Virus record (IMG/VR): IMGVR_UViG_3300025732_000210
Location: 1-27,869 of that record
Length of the DNA stretch: 27,869 nucleotides
From: a virus
Reading direction: 5' to 3' (one strand)
Every line of letters begins with the position of its first letter. Positions within the stretch are counted from its first letter, which is position 1. Below the pieces are notes generated by a model. The model was given only the letters and a program-made list of their open reading frames with translations, had not been told where the DNA came from and made no database searches. Made by a program: the position numbers and the translations under genes. Shown piece by piece: positions 21,154 through 27,869 of the stretch.

Positions 21154-24100
21154 TAAGTTAGCCCTGAACCAGATATAACAAATACGTTAGATGCCACACA
21201 CAAAATATTAGCGACACCTCTTTGAAGAAGTGTTCTATCACCTGTGGTTGCTGTTCCTGCAAAGTATGCCGTGGTACCAGTTGTAGTAATTGTTTGTGAT
21301 GATCCTGAGTTATTAAATATGGTAACAATATCACCAGCACTCATAACGTTAGCTGGAACGATAATACCACCAGTAGTAATTGAAATAGTTTTACCGGTGT
21401 CTGTTGCCACTAAGGTATATTGTGATGATTTACTATCAACCGGCGCTCTACGAACGCTGCCGTGTGAATCAGAAATACTTCCATTAAATGTGTGAGTGCC
21501 GCCAGGTGTTCCCAATTGCAATCTATAAGTATTAACACCATCGGACCAACCACCAATTCTGAATACGTTATCTGTATCAAGTCCCATGTTAACAGCATAA
21601 GCACCGGCTCTATGGAAAGATACTGTTGCTGGTGCTGTGGTTGAACCTCTGATCGACATTGATCCAGTATCATTAGCAACGGATGTGTTGGCAGCAGTGT
21701 CGGTTTTACCAGTTATTAGACCTGTGAACACTGCTCCAGATAACGCAGCGTAACTTGATAACTGTGATGTAGTAGCATAGCCAGCAGATCCTGTAATTGC
21801 AGTAACACGACCTTGTGCATCCAAAGTAATTGCAGAAATACCGGATGAATATGAACCTGCGCCAGGTCCAGTTGAAGGTAGTGAAATTGTGCCGGTGGAA
21901 GTAATGGTACCACCGGACAAGCCAGTGCCTGCTGTAATAGAGGTTACACCGGAAGATGTAACATATCCACTAGGATTAGATGCCAAATAGAAAGAAGACG
22001 CCTGAATACCATCAACGGTATCAGCGTCAAGACCTGAACCAGAACCATCATTGCCAGCGTGCCATAATTTATTCCAAGCGGTAGTACCTGAATTGTTAGT
22101 TGCTCTATAATATAATGCATTAGAATCAAAGAAACTACCTGCAAATTGCATAGAGTAATAGTTAGCATCATTACTATGCGTTGATGTTATTAAATGATAC
22201 CAAGTTGCTGTGCTTTCTGGCCAACCATTTGCGGTTTGAGCGTTTGATGTTTGCCAAAAACCTGAATCAATTCTACTATTAATAGTATCGTCAGTTCCTA
22301 CACCAAATCCAGAAGCAGACTGAATAACACGACCTGTTAGTGTGCCTCCTGCTAGTGGTAGATAGCTGTTTAATTGAGTTGTGGTAGCATATCCTGCTGA
22401 ACCAGTTACGGCAGTTACTCTTCCATAAGCATCTACTGTTACGGATGAGATACCAGAACTGTAAGTAGCAGCACCAGCACCGGCAGTTGCAAGATCAATC
22501 GCTGGTGTAGTTCCACCAGAACTTGTTATTCTACCAGATGTTCCTGTTACAGACGTTACAGCATCTGTAATACCAAATCCTGAAATTGTTGTGGGCTTAC
22601 CTGTGATGCCAGACCAAGGTGCAGCATCTGCGTATCCTGCACTAATTTTTTGCCATGCACCAAGAGCATTGTTTTCAACGTATCTGATAGAGATGTATGG
22701 TGTAGTAACATTTCTTGGGTATGCTATATGCATACCGTATGATCCTGCACCAGTTGCCGGATATTCATTACCTAGACCAACATATTCAGAATAATATTGT
22801 GTGGCACTGTTTACACCAGGACCGTTTGTGTTTCCTTGAACGTATCTCCAACCAAAATTATAAGATGGTGAAGTGGCATCAAATGCTGTTCTTGTTCCGT
22901 GATTATCACCCATATTATTAAACAGACGATGTTCATCTGTCATATTATCAATAACAGAAGCACTTAATGTTCCACCAAGTGTTAAACTTCCTGTAGATGT
23001 AACTGTTCCTGATAGTGTAAGTCCTGAAACTGTGCCTGTTCCGGAGACAGATGTGACACCAGAGGATGTTACATACCCTGCTGATCCTGTAACGGATGTA
23101 ACTCTACCGTAAGCATCTACTGTAACAGAGGAGATACCAGAACTGTAAGTAGCAGCACCAGCACCTGCGGTAGCAAGATCAATCGCTGGTGTAGTTCCAC
23201 CAGAACTTGTTATTCTACCAGATGTTCCAGATACTGAAGCAACTTTACCATTAGCGGCAGCAAAGGCGGCAGTGGTGTTAGTTGCTGTAGCAACTGTGGC
23301 AAAGTCAACCGATAATGTTCCTGTTGAGGTAATAGTGCCACCAGTTAAACCCGTACCTGTAGCAACAGAGGTTACAGCAGACGTTAGATATCCTGCTGAG
23401 CCGGAAACGGCTCTAACACGACCATATTCATCAACCGTTATAGAGGAAATACCACCAGAAACAGCAGCGTTAGTACCACTAGAATATGTCGCAAGTGAAA
23501 CGGTTCCTGTTGAAGTGATAGTGCCGCCGGTAAGACCAACACCTGTAGCAACAGAGGTTACACCGGAAGATGTAACATACCCTGCTGAACCAGTTACGGC
23601 AGTTACTCTACCGTAAGCATCTACTGTAACAGAGGAGATACCAGAACTGTAAGTAGCAGCACCAGCACCGGCAGTTGCTAAGTCTATTGCTGGCGTAGTT
23701 CCACCAGAACTTGTTATTCTACCTGAAGTACCTGATACAGACGCTACCTTAGAATTAGCAGCAGCAAAGGCGGCAGTAGTGTTAGTTGCAACACCATTAG
23801 CATAAGCAAAGGCAGCAACACCATTTGTAGTTGTAGTAAATGCTGCTGATGCCCAAGCATTACCAGAAGCACCTACAACATTTGTATAAGCATTTCCCGC
23901 TGCTCCAACTGCCTGTGCATAGGTATTAGCATTTGTTACAACTGTGCCTGCGTAAGTATTACCAGCCGTGCCTACTGCCTGTGCATAGGTATTACCGGCT
24001 GCTCCAACTGCCTGAGCATAAGCATTACCGCTGTTAGCCATTGCTCCAGCATAGTTATTAGCAGATTGAATGTCTGTGTTGGATGCTATTAAGCGATAAT

Positions 24101-27100
24101 TAGTTCCATCATTAGTGAAGGTCCATCTATCAGAGCCTTCGTTCCACAATAGAGCAACGTTAGCAGATGATCCACGCTTTACTTCAACTCCAGCGTCTTC
24201 AGATGGTGCAACCGCAGCAGGAATATCATTATTCAATGTGATTAGTGCATCACCAATTAACAATGTTTGCGTATTGGCATATGTTACGACACCAGATGTA
24301 GTTAGATTACCTTGAACAACTAGATCGCCTGAAATGGTGTCACCAGCTTTTTTAACATAAGTTGTATTTGCAAATGTATTTGCACCATTGGCAGCAGCGA
24401 AAGCGGCAGTTGTATTAGTTGCTGTAGCAACTGTGGCAAAATCAACCGATAGTGTTCCAGTTGAGGTAATAGTTCCACCAGTAAGTCCTGTACCTGTAGC
24501 AACAGAGGTTACACCGGAAGAGGTTACATAACCAGCAGAACCAGTTACGGCAGTTACTCTACCGTAAGCATCTACCGTAACAGCGGAGATACCGGATGAA
24601 TATGATGCTGCACCTGCTCCAGCGGTAGCAAGATCAATAGCGGGAGTGGTACCACCAGATGACGTAATACGACCAGATGTTCCTGATACAGACGCTACCT
24701 TAGAATTAGCAGCAGCAAAAGCGGCAGTCGTATTAGTTGTTACACTATTAGCACTATTAAAGGCGGCATTAGCAATTACACCGGCCTGATTAGCAGCAGT
24801 AAAGGCGGCAGTAGTGTTGGCAGTAACGTTATTAGCAATCACACCGGCCTGATTAGCAGCAGCAAAGGCAGCAGTCGTATTAGTTGCCACACCATTAGCA
24901 GCAGCAAAGGCAGCAGTCGTATTAGTTGCTGTAGCAACTGTGGTAAAGTCAACCGATAGTGTTCCTGTTGATGTGATGGTACCACCAGTAAGTCCTGTGC
25001 CTGTAGCAACAGAGGTTACACCAGAAGATGTAACATATCCTGCTGAACCAGTAACAGAGGTAACTCGTCCATAAGCATCTACCGTAACAGCCGAGATACC
25101 GGATGAATATGATGCTGCTCCAGCACCAGCAGTTGCTAAATCTATAGCAGGAGTTGTTCCACCAGAACTTGTTATTCTACCAGATGTTCCTGATACAGAT
25201 GCTACCTTAGAGTTAGAAGAGGCGAATGCGGCAGTTGTATTAGTTGCCACACCATTAGCAGCAGCAAAGGCAGCAGTCGTATTAGTTGCTGTAGCAACTG
25301 TGGCAAAATCAACCGATAATGTTCCGGTTGACGTAATAGGTCCACCAGTTAAACCCGTACCAGATGCAACAGAGGTTACACCAGAAGAGGTTACATATCC
25401 TGCTGAACCAGTTACGGCAGTTACTCTACCGTAAGCATCTACCGTAACAGCCGAGATACCGGATGAATATGATGCTGCTCCAGCACCAGCAGTTGCTAAA
25501 TCTATTGCTGGCGTAGTTCCGCCGGATGATGTAATACGACCAGATGTTCCTGATACAGACGCTACCTTAGAATTAGCGGCCGCAAAGGCAGCCGTGGTAT
25601 TTGTTATAGTACCAAATGTAGCAACGGCAACAGCATTAGCACTGTTGGCCATAACACCAGCATAGTTATTTGCTGATGTGGTAGAAGTATTGGTATATGC
25701 TCTAGCGGTAACTAAGTTAGCATCTACAATGGTCTGCGTCCAAGAGTTACCGGAGTTGGCCATAGCACCAGCATAGTTGTTGGCTGCTGTTCCAACCACA
25801 TTGGCATAAGCATTACCTGAGGCACCTACAACTACAGTATAAGCATTCCCGGATGTTCCTACCGCTACTGCATAAGCATTGATAGAAGCAAACGATGCGA
25901 TAACATTTTGTCCAGCAACCAACAATGTGGGCGAAGAAATGTTAGCAGAACCAGTAATGTCTAGTTTGTAGATACTAGAGTTTGCTGCTCCTGTGCCGAT
26001 GCCAACGTTACCGTAGAACTGACCAAGTGTGATTTGCTGTGATGCGACATTAACCTCAATAAGAGGAATACCAGAAACATCATTGACTGCAAAGATTGAT
26101 CCGGTCAAATCATTCGTAATAGAGAATAACTGGCCTGCTGATCCTTCAAACGACAAAGTTCCGTTGGAATCAGGATAGTTTCTTAGAGTTACATTGCTTG
26201 TAGTGCTGGCAGAGTTTGTAATCCATACAAGATTAGATGTGTTTCTATAGAAAACATTGGCACTGAATGTATGATTATTAGTCCATGAATATGCTAATGA
26301 TGTATTCGTGCCGAGCGTGTTGGCATATGCATTGACTGAGTTAGCCATTACACCGGCATAGTTATTAGCAGCAGTAGTAGATGTATTAGTATATGCTCTA
26401 GCAGTTACTAGATTAGCATCAACGATGGTAGAGGCATAGTTATTTGCTGCTGTTACAGATGTGTTAGTGTATGCTCTAGCAACAACCAGATTAGCATCAT
26501 TGATTGTAGTGGCATATGCATTAGCAGCATTAGCCATTACACCGGCATAGTTATTGGCAGCGGTGGTAGATGTATTAGTATATGCTCTAGCAGTTACTAG
26601 ATTTGCATCATTGATTGTAGTGGCATATGCATTAGCAGCATTGGCCATAAAGCCTGCATAGTTATTAGCAGCGGTAGTTGATGTGTTGACATATCCATTT
26701 GCAGGAGTTAAGTTTGCTACTCCTGTAATCGGACTACCATTAATCAAAACATTAGATGCGTTGATAGTTCCGTTAACATCTAACTTATAAATGCTACTAG
26801 TTGACGATGTTTTACCAATGCCTACGTTTCCATAAAACTCGCCTAATGTAATCTGCTGAGATGATACATTGACTTCGATGAGTGGAATACCAGAAACATC
26901 ATTGACTGAAAAGATAGAGTTAGACAGGTCGTTGGTGATAGAGAATAACTGGCCAGCAGAACCCTCGAAAGATATAGTTCCATTGGATTCAGGATATACT
27001 CTAAGAGTTACATCGGTATTAACAGTCGTATTACCGCCAGAAAAGACAACCGTAGGATCGCCTGTTGCTGAACCTGTATTTGGTGTGATTACAATGTTCT

Positions 27101-27116
27101 TATAATTATTAGCCAT
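21153..27116 (-). CDS. Giant repeat-built tail fibre protein
   Basis: 1987 residues. In order: two copies of an N-terminal domain (about 32-120 and 306-394; SFEGSAGQLFSITNDL, NDVSGIPLIEVNV, QQITLGEFYGNVGIG); stalk repeats (ANNYAGVMANAANAYATTIN and relatives); six modules starting VASVSGTSGRITSSGGTTPA with SSGISAVTVDAYGRVTAVTG and a TGLTGG turn; an inserted domain near 950-1010 (GDALITLNNDIPAAVAPSED, LLWNEGSDRWTFTNDG) known from phage fibres; a region near 1390-1500 (MGDNHGTRTAF, YISIRYVENNALGAWQKISA); a fibre motif GLDADTVDGIQASSF near 1700; and a C-terminal domain (about 1885-1987; SSQYTLVATDTGKTISI, AGDIVTIFNNSGSSQTI) common at fibre ends. ATG has AGGA upstream and an exact T4 late promoter. 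Likely trimeric receptor-binding fibre. Confidence 0.88.
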   Translation of the reverse strand: MANNYKNIVITPNTGSATGDPTVVFSGGNTTVNTDVTLRVYPESNGTISFEGSAGQLFSITNDLSNSIFSVNDVSGIPLIEVNVSSQQITLGEFYGNVGIGKTSSTSSIYKLDVNGTINASNVLINGSPITGVANLTPANGYVNTSTTAANNYAGFMANAANAYATTINDANLVTARAYTNTSTTAANNYAGVMANAANAYATTINDANLVVARAYTNTSVTAANNYASTIVDANLVTARAYTNTSTTAANNYAGVMANSVNAYANTLGTNTSLAYSWTNNHTFSANVFYRNTSNLVWITNSASTTSNVTLRNYPDSNGTLSFEGSAGQLFSITNDLTGSIFAVNDVSGIPLIEVNVASQQITLGQFYGNVGIGTGAANSSIYKLDITGSANISSPTLLVAGQNVIASFASINAYAVAVGTSGNAYTVVVGASGNAYANVVGTAANNYAGAMANSGNSWTQTIVDANLVTARAYTNTSTTSANNYAGVMANSANAVAVATFGTITNTTAAFAAANSKVASVSGTSGRITSSGGTTPAIDLATAGAGAASYSSGISAVTVDAYGRVTAVTGSAGYVTSSGVTSVASGTGLTGGPITSTGTLSVDFATVATATNTTAAFAAANGVATNTTAAFASSNSKVASVSGTSGRITSSGGTTPAIDLATAGAGAASYSSGISAVTVDAYGRVTSVTGSAGYVTSSGVTSVATGTGLTGGTITSTGTLSVDFTTVATATNTTAAFAAANGVATNTTAAFAAANQAGVIANNVTANTTAAFTAANQAGVIANAAFNSANSVTTNTTAAFAAANSKVASVSGTSGRITSSGGTTPAIDLATAGAGAASYSSGISAVTVDAYGRVTAVTGSAGYVTSSGVTSVATGTGLTGGTITSTGTLSVDFATVATATNTTAAFAAANGANTFANTTYVKKAGDTISGDLVVQGNLTTSGVVTYANTQTLLIGDALITLNNDIPAAVAPSEDAGVEVKRGSSANVALLWNEGSDRWTFTNDGTNYRLIASNTDIQSANNYAGAMANSGNAYAQAVGAAGNTYAQAVGTAGNTYAGTVVTNANTYAQAVGAAGNAYTNVVGASGNAWASAAFTTTTNGVAAFAYANGVATNTTAAFAAANSKVASVSGTSGRITSSGGTTPAIDLATAGAGAATYSSGISSVTVDAYGRVTAVTGSAGYVTSSGVTSVATGVGLTGGTITSTGTVSLATYSSGTNAAVSGGISSITVDEYGRVRAVSGSAGYLTSAVTSVATGTGLTGGTITSTGTLSVDFATVATATNTTAAFAAANGKVASVSGTSGRITSSGGTTPAIDLATAGAGAATYSSGISSVTVDAYGRVTSVTGSAGYVTSSGVTSVSGTGTVSGLTLSGTVTSTGSLTLGGTLSASVIDNMTDEHRLFNNMGDNHGTRTAFDATSPSYNFGWRYVQGNTNGPGVNSATQYYSEYVGLGNEYPATGAGSYGMHIAYPRNVTTPYISIRYVENNALGAWQKISAGYADAAPWSGITGKPTTISGFGITDAVTSVTGTSGRITSSGGTTPAIDLATAGAGAATYSSGISSVTVDAYGRVTAVTGSAGYATTTQLNSYLPLAGGTLTGRVIQSASGFGVGTDDTINSRIDSGFWQTSNAQTANGWPESTATWYHLITSTHSNDANYYSMQFAGSFFDSNALYYRATNNSGTTAWNKLWHAGNDGSGSGLDADTVDGIQASSFYLASNPSGYVTSSGVTSITAGTGLSGGTITSTGTISLPSTGPGAGSYSSGISAITLDAQGRVTAITGSAGYATTSQLSSYAALSGAVFTGLITGKTDTAANTSVANDTGSMSIRGSTTAPATVSFHRAGAYAVNMGLDTDNVFRIGGWSDGVNTYRLQLGTPGGTHTFNGSISDSHGSVRRAPVDSKSSQYTLVATDTGKTISITTGGIIVPANVMSAGDIVTIFNNSGSSQTITTTGTTAYFAGTATTGDRTLLQRGVANILCVASNVFVISGSGLT
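22420..25580 (-). repeat. Six-copy fibre module array
   Basis: About 145-base core units that encode VASVSGTSGRITSSGG... and ...AVTVDAYGRVTAVTGSAGY recur six times (near 22.43-22.55, 23.10-23.24, 23.60-23.75, 24.56-24.71, 25.06-25.21 and 25.42-25.57 kb). The two rightmost copies share at least 65 identical bases, beginning at 25081 and 25441, exactly 360 bases apart. Copies keep the frame, with spacers of NTTAAFAAAN-type repeats of different length. Confidence 0.85.
25950..26200 (-). repeat. Second copy of the duplicated fibre N-terminal domain
   Basis: Encodes NVTLRNYPDSNGTLSFEGSA ... NVGIGTGAANSSIYKLDITG, a close copy of the domain encoded at about 26770-27020. Amino acid identity is high while the DNA has diverged at many third positions, so the duplication is not recent. 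Confidence 0.8.
26330..26690 (-). repeat. Stalk repeats encoding NTSTTAANNYAG units
   Basis: Near-identical units of about 190 bases. The stretches starting at 26341 and 26530 are almost the same for 80 bases. They encode TTAANNYAGVMANAANAYAT and DANLVTARAYTNTS. Confidence 0.8.
26770..27020 (-). repeat. First copy of the duplicated fibre N-terminal domain
   Basis: Encodes VTLRVYPESNGTISFEGSAG ... GNVGIGKTSSTSSIYKLDVN near the start of the giant fibre; paired with the copy at about 25950-26200. Confidence 0.8.
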
Positions 27117-27137
27117 TTGTTCCTGTCTCTTTTAGAC

Positions 27138-27145
27138 TATTTATA
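27138..27145 (-). promoter_or_regulatory. Exact T4 late promoter TATAAATA upstream of the giant fibre
   Basis: The only perfect match to TATAAATA that I found. It is built around the stop codon of the LamG-like gene (GGT ATA TAA ATA). A 20-base leader with AGGA and the fibre ATG follows. Confidence 0.75.
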
Positions 27146-27851
27146 TACCATATCTTCCACGAAGGGCATTGAAGTTTTGTCGTATTTCTGCTTCTGATAG
27201 GGCACGATTATAATATAAAATGTTTGCGATATTTCCATTGAAATATGCAGATGCAGGAGCATTAGGCCAACTGGCGATACTTCCCGAACCTAAAAAATAA
27301 TAATAATTGGTAGCATAAAATGTTTGTGTTTTTGTAATTGTTGAATAAGAAGATCCATTCAAATAACTTATTTGTGACCCAGAAGAAAAGGTTACGGTTA
27401 TATTTTTCCAATTACCATCATTTACAACAGAAGATGTTGCTGCGGTAGTTGTAACTCCACTCCAAAAACAACTTGTATTTAATGTTCCATTAGATGCTAC
27501 ATATATCGCAGGAACATAACCACCACCACCACCAGGAGTAGCGGATTCTTGCTGTCCTAAAATTATTCCGGTTGAAGATGTTTTAAACCAAATTGAAAAC
27601 GTAAAAGGATTTCCGGTTTCGTGTTTTAATAAATTTGTAGGTAAAGTTACATAATCATTTGAACCATCAAAAACTATACTTCCATTATTCAAACTACTAA
27701 AAGTTGGACCATTGACTAATGTTCCATTATTATTGTTATTACTTAAATCAGTCCATGTAGTACCGCTACCAGGATAACTACGAGTGTTACCAGCATCAAG
27801 AGATAAACCTAGTCCGCTATTTACTACTTCTGGTCCAGCATAAGCACTCAT
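27141..27851 (-). CDS. LamG/concanavalin A-like lectin-domain protein
   Basis: 236 residues forming one complete LamG-type jelly-roll. Features: GLGLSLDAGNTRSYPGSGTT then WTDLSNNNNNGTLVNGP, the typical entry; GSIVFDGSNDYVTLP; FTFSIWFKTSS; NDGNWKNITVTF; and the closing GNIANILYYNRALSEAEIRQ with NALRGRYGI. This domain is frequent in phage structural proteins, where it is thought to bind glycans. No signal peptide. Its ATG overlaps the stop of a preceding gene as ATGA, and AGAGGA lies 11 bases upstream. The preceding gene ends with the same last six residues, suggesting tandem paralogues. Probably a virion decoration or receptor-binding component encoded with the fibre genes (inference). Confidence 0.82.
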   Translation of the reverse strand: MSAYAGPEVVNSGLGLSLDAGNTRSYPGSGTTWTDLSNNNNNGTLVNGPTFSSLNNGSIVFDGSNDYVTLPTNLLKHETGNPFTFSIWFKTSSTGIILGQQESATPGGGGGYVPAIYVASNGTLNTSCFWSGVTTTAATSSVVNDGNWKNITVTFSSGSQISYLNGSSYSTITKTQTFYATNYYYFLGSGSIASWPNAPASAYFNGNIANILYYNRALSEAEIRQNFNALRGRYGI

Positions 27852-27869
27852 ATTCCGTATCTTCCTCTT
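27848..27869 (-). CDS. 3' end of an upstream gene, probably a second LamG-like paralogue
   Basis: Only the last six codons and the stop are in the window. They read Arg-Gly-Arg-Tyr-Gly-Ile-stop, identical to the last six residues of the LamG-like protein that follows, but with different codons (for example TAC/TAT and GGA/GGT). The TGA stop overlaps the next ATG as ATGA. Paralogy is inferred from this short match and the tandem position. Confidence 0.5.

Noticed and set aside
1-27869. tRNA genes, CRISPR arrays, integrase or attachment sites
   Set aside because: No cloverleaf-like segment, spaced identical repeats with unique spacers, or recombinase gene was seen; the repeats present are protein-coding fibre repeats.

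Overview
The window looks like part of the late (virion) gene cluster of a T4-like myovirus. Every gene I can support lies on the minus strand, so transcription runs from base 27869 towards base 1. In that direction the gene order is the T4 head-tail core: 13-14-15-16-17-18-19-20-(67)-(68)-21-22-23. The individual calls rest on recognisable T4 motifs: the gp17 ATPase and nuclease motifs, the gp21 His/Ser protease motifs, the gp13 C-terminus, and the N-terminal third of gp23 with its cleavage site. Base and codon use is fairly AT-rich. The accessory proteins (poly-Ala/Asn fibre repeats, a poly-Gly adhesin-like protein, LamG-type lectins, and an LT/LysM protein next to the portal) resemble those of aquatic, environmental T4-like phages more than enteric ones. 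The host cannot be deduced. I see no tRNA, integrase, CRISPR array or host gene.

Right part (about 27.9-19.4 kb, read leftwards): the last codons of a gene that probably encodes a LamG-like protein; a complete LamG-like lectin gene; a giant 1987-residue repeat-built tail fibre; a 508-residue poly-Gly adhesin-like protein; and a small conserved 65-residue protein. This is the host-recognition side.

Middle part (19.4-9.6 kb): neck proteins gp13 and gp14, tail terminator gp15, then an inserted fibre cassette (a 656-residue fibre with two striking Trp clusters plus two small proteins), then terminase gp16 and gp17, sheath gp18 and tube gp19.

Left part (9.6-0 kb): an HNH homing endonuclease gene behind a densely structured leader; the portal gene gp20, which lacks a canonical start codon and seems to start at AUA; three unusual proteins beside the prohead-core genes (LT/LysM fused to a gp67-like tail, a glycine-zipper/basic protein, and a 171-residue structural protein); a gp68-like protein; protease gp21; scaffold gp22; and major capsid gp23, cut by the window edge.

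Most transcription units start with an octamer close to the T4 late promoter TATAAATA, often overlapping the stop codon of the preceding gene, followed by an AGGA-type ribosome binding site. The most interesting points are the portal AUA start next to the HNH gene, the LT-LysM-gp67 fusion with a nested in-frame gp67 start and a likely gp21 cleavage site, the Trp-rich fibre tip, and the internal-protein cluster between portal and protease.
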